From assembly GCA_013396755.1 (NCBI GenBank), contig VWZF01002623.1, positions 752,923-816,922 on the forward strand: a DNA stretch of 64,000 bases. The letters are read 5' to 3'. How positions within the stretch are numbered: the stretch's first letter is position 1; each line of letters opens with the position of its first letter. Position numbers and translations under genes: made by a program. This document shows positions 13,001-26,239 of this stretch, one piece after another. This DNA is from Sclerurus mexicanus (Eukaryota; Chordata; Aves; Passeriformes; Furnariidae). Below the pieces are notes generated by a model. That model saw nothing but the letters and a program-made list of their open reading frames with translations, had not been told where the DNA came from and did not search any database.

Positions 13001-16000
13001 AAGATCTGTCATACAAAATCCCAAAGTAATAAGATATATTGTACTGAGAAAAAAATAATTAGAGTCAATATTAAAAAAAATAGTAGTTATCACCCATAGT
13101 GTGGAAAAGAGAACAACACAAATTATCATCTTTAGATTTAGGAAGGAGCAGCTTGGTGCTATTAGCTTAAAACAAGTTACATATTGGACAATCTGGTTTC
13201 ATTTTCAGGACTCATCATAGCTCTAGCAACATTATTAATATTAAAGGTAACAGTTCAGATCATGTCACCCAAATGCTGAATGAAACACAAACAAAATGCC
13301 AGTGCAGTCACAAGTTGTGCACAAAACACGCCACTTCATTCATTGATGGACAAGCTGTTCAAGCAAGTGTTAAGATTTCACTGGGTTTTACGGACACTTT
13401 TGAGACACAGTTCCCAGTCCAAACCCATGCCCAGACCTGCTCATGGCTCTGCACTGCTGACACCCAGTGGCCACAAACCAGGGACTGCAAATCGACCACA
13501 ATAAGAATAAAAAATACGTAGGTCAAAAGAAACACAAAAAACCTATACCACTGACTGTTTGGGACTTCAATGATTAATCTTACCTGAAGAGTGGAAAAAT
13601 AAATTATACAGCCATATAGAAAATGTTTTTGTACAGGAAAGTTAAGTATTTGGGCCACTGAGAAGCTGTTTAAACTTGCCTCTGATGTCAGTTCATTTGG
13701 TTAAACTGACTTTAATACTATAAATTGTTTTAGTTGAAACTGAGGGGGTTTTTGTCTTTTTTTCTTTTTTTGAGATCACACATCATCAATAAAGTCTCCT
13801 TTCTTAACAAAACTGAATTCAAAACTTGTCATATCAGGAAGATGGAGGTCTGCCAGGGAAAATAGACTAGTGAATAGACTCACATTCCTCAAAACCAGAA
13901 TTGTAAAGTACGGTCAGGTCAGTGTTTATTCAGTCCATTTTCCTCTAAGAAGAAATCAAAGGAAAGGCACTGAAGAACCACAGTTCCTTTAGAAGGAGCA
14001 GTCTTAGAGCCTTGTTGATTTGGGAACATTTTAGTGGCACAGCTGACACTGAATAATGTATTTGACAGGGGCTACAATAAAATAACTAAGCATGCTCACA
14101 CAAGTCTGGAATAAAACCAATTCGTCTGGAAGAACTGTGCTTGTTTTTAAAACAGAACTTGTATTGAATAGGGGAGAGACTATGCTCCAAAAATCTGCTG
14201 TGAATTACCCTTCAGCAAGTAACTGCACAATATTTCAAAGAGTGAATGTGGGGCTAAAAAACAATTAACTATGCCTTCCTCTTTCAAAATGACACAAGCT
14301 CAACATGCTTTAACTTAATTCGCAAAATGCTCTTTTTAATTTCACTACATTGCAACCATCAGGAAAAAACACCTTTCAGTTCAGGGACACTTCCACTGGA
14401 ACGCACTTTACACTTTGTTTTCTCCTTCAAAGTTTGCCATCTGCAGAGCCTTCTGCAGTGCTGAGATTCCTCCAACAGAGGCCGCTGCCCTCCCGCTGGA
14501 TCTTGCAGAGACAGGGAAGCTGGATCCAAATTGTCCAAGGTGTCTCAGAGCCCAACAGCCCAGAACCAGCAATGTCCTTCCAGCCCCAACATTGCTTTTA
14601 CTGTTGTGCCATTATCATGGAAACTGCGGCTGACCTTGAAGTCTTTTTTCAAAGCAAGCTGAAAACGTTTTTATCAGGTACATAAATATACAAAAAAATC
14701 TGCATTTAATATGAGCTATGGCAGACTTAACATATTGGTTTTATTATTCTTTTAGAGAAAAGCTGCTTTCTCTACAGAAGATAGCATGTCTATTAAAACT
14801 CTGCTACATTACCACATTACTAAGAAAGTTTCATATTTCAAGGATGTCAGCCTGTAATTTAACAACCCTCTCAAAAAAAAACCCAACAAAAAACAAAAAA
14901 ACCCACAACAATAAGTGCTAAGTCCTTCTCCTGCCAGCTTTTCGGTGTAAAGAAATCAAACTCCAACTAAAAAGAAGAAACAGAAAAAAAAATATAACCA
15001 AACAACCTATCAAATCGTCAAGTTTTATCTAAATGCTAAAAAAAATAAAAAGAAAAATTTCAATTCCCAGCTTCCCTGTAGTGTCTAGCCCAACTGATGT
15101 GCTACTTTGCATTTGCTATTTCACATGTGAAACAGCACTTCTCTTCAAGCCTAGTTTGATTTGGAAAATGTTTTCTTTCAGAGTAGCTGAATTCCCATCT
15201 ACCAGGCTGCCACACATTTCAGTACTGAGCTGGATGAAGCTGCACTGAGGGTCCAACAGCCTTGGCAGTGCTGCCATCTAATGTACCAGGAGAAGGAGTA
15301 CAAGCATCTGCATCACTGCAACACTCAGGTAAAATGTTTTCTTCTAAATGGGCTCTGAAATTGTTGCATTCCTTCAGTGCCCTGGCTTGTAATCCTACAC
15401 TAACAATGCCATGACAAATTATCCAGTCATCAAAATGATGGATATTAATAGTCATTGACACATTCCATCTCAAGGGACTTTTTCTGGAAAGTCACAGTGC
15501 TGAAACACAAACCCTGAGTGTACGAACCCAACACTGACTGTCCATCTGCGAATTCGGTTCAGTGACACACCAGCTCTGAAACACCCAGGAGGAAGGGAAG
15601 TCCTATAGCCTTCCAAATCACAGAGCTGGAAAGACGTTTCCATATTTCAGGATAGCTTTCTGATTATTTTGTGGACTTCCCTTTTACTGAGACACTAGTC
15701 AGACAAATTATGTTTGCAGAATACAGAAGGCTAATGAAGCACATCCAGATGATGATGGCACAACAGAGGATGACTAATAACATGATGCTCCTTCCCATCC
15801 CATCTGTTTTCAGAAACAGTAACAAACAGATAGGCATTAGGCAGGGCAGAAGGGCAAAACTGGTCTCTCCATGATTGTTTATTTATTTGAAGTTTCACAA
15901 GAGATTTCTTGCAAGATCAAGGCTCTATAGGCATCCAATTACTTTTTCAGATTCCCTCAGGAGACATAGCATCAACTTTAAAGAACCTGGATAGTTTTTT

Positions 16001-17863
16001 TTGTTAGAAAGTGTTAAAAAATTCCACCTAAACAAAAAAAAAAACCCAAAAAACCCCACAAACAAACAAACAAAAAAACCCAAAAAAAACCCCCAAAAAA
16101 ACCAACAAACCAACCAACCAAAAAAACCAAACAAACCCCACAAAAAATAGACTACATTGGTCCAGATTCCTCTAGGTGTATAAATATAATAATTTTTATC
16201 TCATTGTCCATCCCTCCCAACATATCCAAAATTTTCTTTTAATCTTAAAATCAAACCAACAGTGTCCCATAAGCCTAAGGTATCATAAGGCAATTTATTT
16301 TCATTCACCTGTTGGAAATATGGAGGAACATTTGCTATTCTTCAGTGGTATTATACAACCTGCAATCCATTAAGATCAGTAACAAATACACAGAATATCA
16401 TGCAGAGTTATGATTTCCTGCACTAGCCCATCTGTGAACTCTGCAAGTCCATCTCATCCCATCTCACAAGGAGTATGCAGCAGTTCTTGAGGAAAATAAG
16501 GTATATATGCAGAACAGAAAGCAATTAAAGAATACTGAATACAATTAATAATCACATCTGGCTCAAAAAAATACTTGACCTGAAAATACTTACATACCGG
16601 AAGAACCATATGGTCTCCCTGTTCCCATTGTTCCCTAGGCATCTGCTTACACTTGAAGGCTCAAGTTTTACTGGATATTAAGGTTTTTTTAAGTTTTAAC
16701 CTTACTCAGACAGCAACATCTAGTTAGGTTTGGCCCATTCTTTGAAGCTTAAAGCTTTCAGTAGTCTCCAGTTCTTTTCTAGAGCTCAATTACCTTACTA
16801 GGTAAGGTGACTTCAATAAATGCTTTCCTATTGAACAAGTTGCTTGGGTAGGGCTTCTGCCAGTCCCTCCCAACCTGTTACATTGGTGATTCCCTGCTTG
16901 ACAGCATCATAAACCAGTATTTGGAACCCACTTTGTCTCAGTATAGCTGGAGAAGTTGAAAGCATCAGCAGCCTGACACCCAAACTTCTGCTGGAGCGGA
17001 CACCACACCACCTTAATTTATAAACATTTTCCCTTCAATGCCTGAGACACTGCTGGCTCACAGTTTCTTCAAAGAAAGTAGAAGTATTTTGCCACGTGCT
17101 GTAGCCATTTTCTAGACAGCCTTCCCCTTCCTGCCAGCAGTACCATTCCCAGCAATGCTCCCTGAGTTCTGCTAGCTTTCCTGAATGCCTCTCACCTGCC
17201 CAAACAGAAGCAGCACTGTTCTAGTAGAGCAGTAAGTGGAGGGTGTGAAAGAATGTGCAAAATTAAGCGCACACATGCAGAGTGCAGTAAGATGGTGGTC
17301 CTGGAGCCTGTACTCAGCTAGATGGACCCATGGTCTGACTCAGTTTAGTGACTTTTATAATGTATCCTTTACACATGCACACAATGCTGTAAATCCAGTC
17401 TGCACTAATTCCAACTGCAACTTTAACAACACACTTACCTAATGGCTTTGCAAGTAAAAGCTACTCAATGAAAAGGGTATTATTACTGCTGCTGGCAATG
17501 GATGTTTTTCCATTAGTTTGCTGTAGATATGGAAAACATTGCTGCATGCTTCCCCAGTTCCTAGATTCATTCCATAACGCTGTAAGTCAAGTTAGTAAAG
17601 CAAGAAGGACTGTGGGTCTGATGCAGCAATATCATAAATCCTCCTAAGAATAACAAAAATGTGGTATCTCATCAAACCCAGAAATTCTGCAAAATTAATA
17701 TTTTAAAATAAAAATTGAACACTAAAGTTAGGATAATTACTTTAGTAACATTTATAGTGCCATATATTAATTCTGAATGGATTCAAATAGTTTTGGACAC
17801 AGTACTTGGAAATGTTTTCTACTCTTGCCAACAAAACTAAAGACAAATTGCATTGCATTTGCA
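7020..17863 (-). other. CYRIB: CYRIB 5' intronic sequence
   Basis: AT-rich non-coding sequence. I find no transposon with recognisable ends and no exon pair with two good splice sites. Isolated donor-like motifs occur (for example near 12175, 13580, 16587 and 17436), but none has a convincing partner. A slightly GC-richer patch at 14400-14640 has open frames on the plus strand that I cannot assign. A/C-rich low-complexity tracts sit at 14873-14915 and 16030-16148. Confidence 0.55.
16030..16148. repeat. A/C-rich low-complexity tract
   Basis: About 120 bases made almost only of A and C: runs of A broken by CC to CCCCC, with short CAAA and CCAA periodic stretches. On the transcribed strand of CYRIB this is G/U-rich. 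There is no clean single repeat unit. The frame across it is stop-free only because of its composition. Confidence 0.85.
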
Positions 17864-18610
17864 TGACAAGGTTGTGGTGGCGGGGGTACAACTGGGAGGA
17901 CTTCTGTGAGAAGCTCCAGAAGCTTCCCCCATGTCTAACTGAGCCAGTGCCAGCCGCTCCAGGACAGCCCCACTGCAGGCCAAGACTGAACCCATCACTG
18001 ACCATGGTGCTGCCTCTGGCTTAATGTATTTAAGAAGGAAAAAAAGAACAGTTATGGCACAGAAGCAATTGTGGACAGAGAAGGGAGTAGTGAGAATATG
18101 TGAGAGATACCAATAACACAGTGCAGGCACCAAGGCCAGTGAGGAAGGAGATGGAGGAGGTGCTCCAGACACCACAGCAGAGATCCACCTGCAGCCCATG
18201 GAGGACCCTGCACCAGAGCAGGTGGATGCCTAGAGTAGGCTGTGACCCTGTGACCCTGTGGAAAGCCCATGTTGGAGCAGGATTCTGGCAGGACCTGTGG
18301 CCCCGTGGAGAGAGAAGCCTGTCCTGAAGCGGGTTTGCTGGCAGGACTTGTGACCCTGGGGGGAACGTGTTCTTTGGGATTTGTTTTACTTCTCATTATC
18401 CTGCTCTGATTTGACTGGTAATAAATTCAATGAATTTCCCTAAGTCAAGTCTGTTTTGCCCATGACTGTAACTGATGAGTGATCTCTCCTCTCCCCTATC
18501 TCAGCTCATGATCCTTTTGCTCTATTTTCTTTCCCCTGTCCAGCTGAGGTGGGGAGTGACAGAGCTGCCTTGGTGGGCACCTGGCATCGAGCCCAGGTCA
18601 ACACACCACA
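17864..18610 (+). mobile_element. Avian ERV LTR (probable ERVL-type solo LTR)
   Basis: This 747-bp block starts TGACAAGG and ends CAACACACCACA, giving TG...CA ends. It resembles a widespread avian LTR that I remember. Recognisable parts in order are a GGTTGTGG start, a GTATTTAAG TATA-like box near 18026, several repeats of CAGCCCATGGAGGACC / GTGACCCTGTGG type (18190-18360), an AATAAA near 18420, and the CCCCTGTCCAGCTGAGG...TGGTGGGCACCTGGCATC end. Orientation is inferred from the AATAAA and the CA end, so it would be antisense to CYRIB. No retroviral gene follows, hence solo LTR. I do not see a matching 5-bp target duplication (ttgca on the left, ccaat on the right), so the ends may be off or eroded. 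The family name is not checked. Confidence 0.75.
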
Positions 18611-18794
18611 CCAATCAATTTCATCAGCTTCCCAGAATTCAAAAGGCTTTCTGATGATTAATCAAAAACAGAAGGAAAAAAACCCTCCTACCTCACGTTT
18701 GGTACCATTACCTTCCCAATCTGACAGAAGATGGATAGTTATGCTGACAAAGCACAATAAAGGTGAAGTATAACACAGACACCGTGCAGTAGCT

Positions 18795-18846
18795 CTGATG
18801 ACAAACAGGAGGTTAAAAAACTGATGACAAGCAGGCAGTTAAAAAA
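18795..18846. repeat. 26-bp direct tandem duplication
   Basis: Two adjacent 26-nt copies starting CTGATGACAA and ending GTTAAAAAA differ at about two positions. They lie about 190 bp to the right of the LTR. The low divergence suggests a fairly recent slippage duplication. Confidence 0.85.
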
Positions 18847-19396
18847 CTAAGAGCTAAAATTTGCACATGAACACCTGTACCTCTTCAGTCTTACAAGCTG
18901 GTTCAGAATACTGGTTTCTGGCATAAGGCATCTGGTTCAGTAGCTTTACAAAACAGGCTGAGAAAGAAACACTGCCAAAACATTCTGTCTTTGTTCAAAT
19001 CTCTCAAGAAGTTTCATCATCTTCCAGGATGCATTCACAAATGTGGCCAAACCACTATAGCTCTCTGCACATTAAAAACAGCTTCATTGAAACACTGCTA
19101 TGGTGAAGAGTTTTCAAAATCATTACCAGTCTGTGGTGAGGTGCTATGCAAGCAAAAATCAAACCCTTGCAGCCTGGGTTAGCAACTTTAATCAGAGAGG
19201 CATAAATTAGGCTACAGATCAGGACTTCCTAGTAAATACCACAAACTTCAAAAGTTACAGAAGGAAATGAGGGAAAATGAGTTTTCAAATAAAAAATTGC
19301 TAATATGCAAACAGTCCCATTTTCTGCCCTTTAACATATTACAATTTTTCTCATTTGTCAGGAAAGTTTTCAAGCAGGTTAAGTTTTAATTCTTAC

Positions 19397-19433
19397 CTAC
19401 AGCCAGTGCTGCACTCTGTTCTTGGCCTCCAGT
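19397..19433 (-). other. CYRIB: Candidate 37-nt non-coding 5'UTR exon
   Basis: On the minus strand a strong pyrimidine tract (CTCTCTTTTCTTTTAAAACAG) leads into a 37-nt segment starting ACTGGAGGCC and ending GGCTGTAG. It is followed at once by a GTAAGA donor (19396-19391). It contains no ATG, as expected for a 5'UTR exon. Both splice sites are among the best paired sites in the long 5' intron. Its length is 3n+1, so including it would put the open frame of the first exon out of phase with the CYRIB start. Chance pairs of this kind do occur in 57 kb, so this is a candidate only. Confidence 0.4.
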
Positions 19434-20309
19434 CTGTTTTAAAAGAAAAGAGAGATTATGAAAATTTATTCTTTTGCACGAAAAGTCTTCAATGCAATAT
19501 TGCTTGACCTTGGAAAAGCAAACACACACCTGTTTCTGACAAAGTTTTTCTGGACGTACTTCATAATCATAGTTCTGGATCTATACAACACTGACTTTTG
19601 CAAAATATGTCAAAAAACCAGAATGCAGAGCTGTACTTTATCTCTAGGCATGCAAGTAAAGAAGGAACACCATTATCTAGCAACAAATGTGTTTCCAGGC
19701 AAAAAGGCTGCCACGTTAAATAATCCATAAGCACACATTTTGCAGAATAAATTTAATTACTAAAGAGTCACAGCTGCAATAAAATACCAGTAGCAAATTG
19801 TTCCACTTACCTTTTACTTTGTTTTAACAAGAAAAGCACACAAGATTCTAACTCTACCACACAAGTATGCACTTGAAAAAATTCAAGCCTTGCATGCTGA
19901 CCTCCAGAGAAGGCATTCTCAAGTGACCACTGAAAACCATTTGCTTAACAAAGAAAACTAGTGTTCTTGGACAGCCTCAGTGTGCTGTACACATCATTAG
20001 TCACTGTCATAAGGCTGCTGAAATAATGACGTTAATAGTACAGATTTAAGGAGCAGAGATGGAGTATCACAGTATCTCATAAAGCTCTATGGGAAATAAT
20101 AGTGTAACATTATCTCGGGAAGGCTCTGAAGATCTACAGCACCACAGGCAAGAAGCAGAGTGGAGAACATAGTGAGAACAACTTCAGAGCCCAGAGGACT
20201 GATCATAAGCAAGAAGATGACTGTCAGACACTGCTACAACTGCAGATATTTAACTCTCCATTCTTTCCAGTGCATGCATCTCTTTCAGAGAAGCTGTCCC
20301 CTTGACCAA

Positions 20310-20391
20310 GGTTCTTTAAGCTCGAGTGGAATCTGCTTTTGCCTTTGCTTGGTTCTTTAAGCTTGAGTAACATCTGCTTTTGCCTTTGCTT
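20310..20391. repeat. 41-bp direct tandem duplication
   Basis: Two adjacent 41-nt copies starting GGTTCTTTAAGC and ending TTTGCCTTTGCTT differ at only a few bases (CTCGAGTGGAA versus CTTGAGTAACA in the middle). I know of no repeat family that matches. Confidence 0.9.
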
Positions 20392-20587
20392 GTTGACTTC
20401 AGCTTCCCCTTACTCTCTCAAAAGTAACCACCCATGCTTCAGAACAAAAAGACAGGTAACAGCACTGTCTTTGTAAGAGCTGCTGCAATTTCCTAAAACT
20501 CAGCCACTCATTAGGCGTATTTTAAATATGGTTGGGTTTTTCCCCTTCTCATGACTTCAAACTGCTCAATTTTTGCTTTGAGACAAA

Positions 20588-20652
20588 AGTAAAAAAAAAA
20601 ACAAAAAAACCAAACAAACAAAAAACCCAAAACAAACAAAAAAAATCAAACA
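20588..20652. repeat. A/C-rich low-complexity tract
   Basis: A-runs interrupted by C, CC and CCC, including AAAC periodicity. It has the same character as the tract at 16030-16148. Confidence 0.8.
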
Positions 20653-23600
20653 CAGACTGGAAAGCGCTGGTCCCCTGCAGGTCAGGGCTGAACATGACTG
20701 ACACCTCAAAAGGAGAAACCTAAACCAAAGTTAGACTCAACACTACTGCAAGAAGCTAATTTCCTGAAGAAGAGTGAAAATCATATAGGACAAAGCATTT
20801 AAAAACACTAAAAAATTCTACCTAAAAATAATATTTTTTGGAATAGTCAGCAGGTCTGGTTAAGATTATTTTGAGTGAAAGTCCAATTAATTCACTGAGC
20901 TATAAACAAAAATGAGAAGTCTAAATTCATTAGAATGCGCAGACTATAAATATTAAAATAAGAGCAAAATACCTCCCACTATAGCAGCAAAACTAAGGAA
21001 TTTTTAAAAATGTGCCCTAACTGTACTAGTTCATCACTAAACAAAAATATCCATATTTACAATTGATAGAATTATTAGAAAAAAGCCAAGCAATGCTTAG
21101 CTCTTCTCATCTTTCTGGACACAATTCTGCACAAAGACATAGGCAGTTGCCACCGTCAAGAACAGCGTGCTGATGCTGATGCTCTGTTGGCTTGTCCTGA
21201 AGGCTTCAGTGAAGGAGTGAAAGTTAATAATTAACAGTCTTTGAGAACTCTTGTAATGAAGGCACGAGGACAGAGGAGGCCAAGCAGACCAGAACCATTG
21301 GGCAGACAGGAAAGCTGAGAATTACAGGGCACTTGGACTATCATCAGAAACAGGCAGAGAGAGGTTAGCACAGGAATCCATTAACTGGATTTCTATCTTT
21401 TAGTGCCGACGAGCTTCATGCAAAACAGATCAGACTGAGCACAGCTGATGCTTGGCTCGATTGGCTTGGTTTATACTGGCACGCTGATAGGTATTTATTT
21501 TTTTGCACAGTGTGTCTTCACATCACATGGTATTTTAAATTTAGAGGGTAGCACTAAGCAATATAATAAAGCACTGCCTAAATGGATAAGAAATTGTCTT
21601 GCAGATCCCTAGCAGTCAGTGGGGAACACCAGTAAAAATGCACTAAAAATGGCCAGATGTGAAATTAATGGTGTGATGGATTCTTCACAGAATTTTTACA
21701 CTTTGGATGCACCTTAATTCAAATCCAAGAGTATCTAAATGAACAACTGCCTATTGTCGGGTTACAAGTGCATGACTTGGGTCTCCCTCTGAGATTCCTT
21801 CTGATGGATTCTCAAGGTTTGGATCTGCAGATTAATACAGAAATACCACCAAGAGGCACAAGATGACACATATATATTATATAAACTATTAGGTAGTGAA
21901 AATTGAATAACACAGACCCAGCATTTTTCAATTCCTTTTCATTCTGAGGCAGTCAAGCATTTAATGCTATATTACAAAGAAAAGCAGCCCTGGGCAGGAA
22001 AATTATCTTTATTCAATGGGTTAACAGCTTACATATTTTGTTTAGGTTTGGTTTTTGGTGGAGGTTATTTTGCCCTTTTTTTTTTGTTTGTTTTTACACT
22101 ATTTTATGGAGTCAAACAGTAGAAAGATTAATGCATCCCATCTTAGGGATCTCATTTACACACATCCCTACTCCTCTTGACTTGCAGCCTAACTTCACCA
22201 CAGCAGAAATAGGCCAAAGTACATGCCAACATCTCAGGCCAGCTAACACAGAAATTCAAAGAATTGTCAAAACAGTTGGAGAATAAAAACAAAAAAGTGT
22301 CTACAGCCATCAAAAAGGGCCAATGGATCATCTGAACCGCAGCTATTCATTTTCAGAAAAAAACCAAGCATCATTCAGTTTGTCAGAGGAAAAGCCTGAA
22401 GTTGACACAAGTCAAACAGCACCCAAATATAAAAGATGCACTAAGTAAACTTGACACCATTGTGGACAATGAAACTTGGAAAAGAAAAACAACAAAAATT
22501 GTCTAACCACTGAATAAGCCCTGTGTTTTGGGTATCCACCTCACATTGAACTGATGCTGCTTAATTCAGTAGCACATGAAAACAGATGTCAGATAAGAAC
22601 AGCTAATCATTAACTTCCAGTATGAAACCAATCTCTTCTGCCCAGGCCTGACTGAGCTAATTAAGAAGCCTCTACGCTCAAGCATAGACTTGTCAGTGAC
22701 TGTCAGTCAAGATTTTCTACATGAACAGTGATTTTTTGGGCTTTCCAACACTCAGGTTCTTCTGCTTATTAAGAACTAAAAACACCAAGCAGTAAGAAGT
22801 AATTGAAACCAATTTTGCACTAAGAACCTAAATAACTTTCTGTGTACTCAATGGGTACCTCAGCTCATCAGGAAACTTCAAAAATAATTACTTCACAAAG
22901 CTTACTTATTAGTGAAAGCTTGCACAGGATTCACGTACTCCCCATGTAAAATACTGGGCACCCAGGCTAAAGTCATCTTCAGAACACAACCCACCACTGC
23001 TTTCACAGAGCAAATGCTTAAACTGCTTGTTTGAAGTTCAGGCTTGCACCAGGATTCCCCCTGGTAAGCACCACCAGCTTGAAATCCGTGTGAACCAGCA
23101 GTGGCCTGAGGCACAGATGTTCTCCATCCATGAATCCTAACTGCCCTTGCATACTGGTGAACAGAACAAGACCTAGCTCAAGGACTACCTGCTCTGGCAA
23201 TTTTTAGATGCTCTTGTTCTCTTGCCTCAGTTAGACTCAAAATCCTGTTTGAGCAAACTGCTTCAAAAAACTTATTACCCTTAGAAGCACAAATTAAAGC
23301 ATAAGAACCAAGCCCAGTCCAAAACAGAACCACAAATCAAATACATCCTACATCTTGTGGGTAACAAAAAGAGAAAACTAAGAAATATTTAGTAATAAAA
23401 CTTGATTTTTACTTTAGTAACCATAACAGATGGCTAAGCTATAAAAAATAAATCATAGCAAAGATCATGTTTCACAGGAAGTTTCCGGGCATCTGCAGAT
23501 GAACCCACGGTTCAATGCTAAATGGATGCAAACTCCAATGTTAACATCGGTGATTCTAAACAAAGATTCTTCTATATCTCTGTGGCAATCACATATTAGA

Positions 23601-24087
23601 TTAAGATAAGCAAAAGTAGTCCATCACTACTGCAAAGTGACCTCAGTTCTTCACAAAGAGCAAAAGTACTGGTTGGCTGCTATAAAACCACTTTTTAGAC
23701 TTCTGGCGGTAAAGCCCCAGCTCAAATCCAGCCATTTTTGTTTATCCTTCTGAAGCTAAATTGTATCTTCAAACTTCACATGCTATATTAAGTCTTTCCC
23801 TAGCCTGTATAATTTCTCAATGCTGTCACAGTATCTCTTTAATTGCTATACTCAAACTCATGTTTTAAATTTAAAATTTAATTATAGAAATGGTCTGTAA
23901 ATGCATCAAAGGGCCTACTGTTCCATCACAATTTTCATGCTTATTTCATTTTTCATAATCCCTTTCATATGATACATTCTCTAACCTGCTAGCATTGCAC
24001 AGCAGCTTCATTTTATGTGATCTTAATTACAAGATTTTTATTTTTTTTCAATACCTTTTGCAGTTAATGTATTGGATTATATTGTTC

Positions 24088-24158
24088 TGGGCTTGGCAGT
24101 GCTGGGTTAATGCTTGGATTTGATGATCTTCCAGGTCTGTTCCAACCTAAAAGATTCC
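24088..24158 (+). mobile_element. CR1 LINE 3' end fragment
   Basis: About 70 bases match the typical end of avian CR1 elements in sense orientation: GGCTTGGCAGTGCTGGGTTAATG, then GATTTGATGATCTTCCAGGTCTGTTCCAACCTAAAAGATTC in pieces. It is heavily 5'-truncated and somewhat diverged, and has no coding potential. Confidence 0.75.
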
Positions 24159-26239
24159 TTGAAAGCCTTCTTGTAGCTCTTGACCTGTGTTAAGACACCT
24201 GCCAAAAGCATACATTATGTTGTCTGTCCTTTATGCACAGATTAAAATCCATTTTTGCCAATATAAATTATATTTTACACAGCACCGTTCCAGTTTCTCC
24301 AAAGTTTCATCTGGAGAGTTGGCTACAAGAGGAACCCAGCAAAGAACCATGAGGTTTACTTTGAAAAAAAAGAACATCTCAGATAAGTTTAGATGTTGCA
24401 TTATAGACTAACAAGCGGGGTTGTACATACAACAAAAGATTATATACATATACCCCTTTTACCAATTTAAAAAACCAGGGAAAACTGAAAGATACTTCAG
24501 AAGCTCATATGGCATAAGAGGATATTCACACATACACAAGATTAGCATTCAGCATGAAAACGTATATTTCATCCACTTACAGATGTGTTTGCCACAACAA
24601 ACCATTATTTTGGCTTAGTGAAAACAGTGAAATAAACTATCATAATCCTCATTTTTGCATCTCAAAGCTCTACAGAGAAAAATAAAGATATGCAAGTTGA
24701 ACACCAAGAGGTTTTTTTTTAACCAAAAAGTTAATTTAAATATTTCCAATTAAACTTTTTCACTTCTCAAAGCAAGTTGAGAATAATAAATGTTGGGTAA
24801 CCAGAAGACAAATATGGAGTTTTAGTAAAACAGAGATGGGATTTTTGGACTGTTTAATTAGGAGTTGGGGCTTGTTTGGTTTGTGGTCATTGCTTTTTCT
24901 GATACTGGGGTAGGGAGTAGAACTGTGGGATTTTAGTCCAAACTACACAACTTCTGGTTTTACTGCAAGTAAAAAAAAATACTAAAAAAGCCTGCAAGCA
25001 TTATTTAAGCAATTCCTGTGTCTAATAGGCAATTATTCAAACAACTGAACTTGCTGTTTTTGGTAGCATATTATCTCCTGTATTTCTTTTGAACCTTCAC
25101 AAATCCAAATCCTGAAGTGATTTAGTACCAGGTATATAACACGAACAGAATTTTTAAGAACTCTCTAGAATTCAGACTTTCACTCCTCAAAAAAAGGACT
25201 GAAGTAATGCTAAGTTAGGAAGAGATATGGGACACCTTTACATCTTTAAATGATATTGCCATTTGCTCTCCATTGCATGTGTAACTTCCCCGTGACTACC
25301 TGGCAGTGCTATTTTTCCACAGTCGATGCTTCCTTTTGTTATGATGCTGTTAACACCCAGTTGTGAAGAGTTCTTGAATACCAACCAAGTGATTCATCAG
25401 CTTTTTTATTTAAGCTATACAAGTGATATAATTTATTAGGAATATGGCAGTTTAACACAGTATCAGTTTAACAGGAAAGAAACCATACCCTGTCCCAGAA
25501 AGTTTGCATCATCCACTCATGCAATAAAAACACTAAGATGAGGGAAGGTCAGCAGAGTTTTCTTATTTCTTGTAATCTAGATTTGCATGCTCAGGGCAGA
25601 CCACTCTTCTCAGGACTATAGCAGGTCATATGAACAGCAAGGACCTTCTATCATTAAAGGAAACCAAATAAAGAAGACGTACAGTAACTTACCACCTAAA
25701 AGGTCTTTTCACTGGTTTTAGCAAGTTCTCACCATCGACTGTTCCTCAACAGTATGAAAAACTGAGAGCTGAAGCCCTAGTTACCACTCTGATAGGTAAA
25801 ATTAAGATGAATTTAGGCCTGAGCTGATTATGCTACAGCTATGAAAGTATCCCAGACAGTGTATCTTGTTTATTCCAGATTTCAAGGAACATGGATCAGA
25901 TTTTTAAAAGCCCAAAAAGGTCTTCCTATGGAAACCAGCAGCACTAAGTTTCACCACGCACTCCTCTCAGACTCAGGGCTGAGCAAGTTCTATGGGACAC
26001 CTGAGCAGTTCACTTTAACTCCTTCCCCATCAAGTCCCTAGTGCTGTCCCACCAAGGAAGTCCCAGCAGAGGCAGCTCCTCCGGGGTATGACTCATCCAC
26101 GAGCCAGCAAACAACATCTTCCAAACACTGGGAGCTCTGCTCTGGCCAAAGGAACTATCACATGGCACTGAGACTCTTAAAAGCACCTCCAGCTTGCCCA
26201 GCTAGAGGGAGGCAAGCTGCATCAAAGGAACTTCTGACA
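24159..26239 (-). other. CYRIB: Intronic spacer between two CR1 fragments
   Basis: AT-rich non-coding sequence in which I see no exon, RNA gene or recognisable repeat. It contains only scattered A- or T-rich runs. A donor-like motif near 25684 has no clear partner. Confidence 0.5.

Larger units (their letters stand above)
18611..24087 (-). other. CYRIB: CYRIB 5' intronic sequence around the candidate 37-nt exon
   Basis: Non-coding, AT-rich sequence. It contains the candidate 5'UTR exon at 19397-19433, the short tandem duplications at 18795-18846 and 20310-20391, and an A/C-rich tract at 20588-20652. A stop-free stretch on the minus strand at 21100-21321 has no Met and I do not consider it a gene. 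A T/G-rich patch lies at 22040-22097. Confidence 0.55.

Noticed and set aside
14350..14685. A 111-codon plus-strand open frame in a slightly GC-richer patch.
   Set aside because: The overlapping frame at 14415-14633 is also open and neither reading resembles a known protein; it lies in the intron with no splice sites supporting either strand.
21100..21321. A 74-codon stop-free minus-strand stretch ending in a hydrophobic segment and a short charged tail, like a tail-anchored protein end.
   Set aside because: It has no Met and no convincing acceptor at its start, I know no matching family, and one such stretch is expected by chance in 64 kb.
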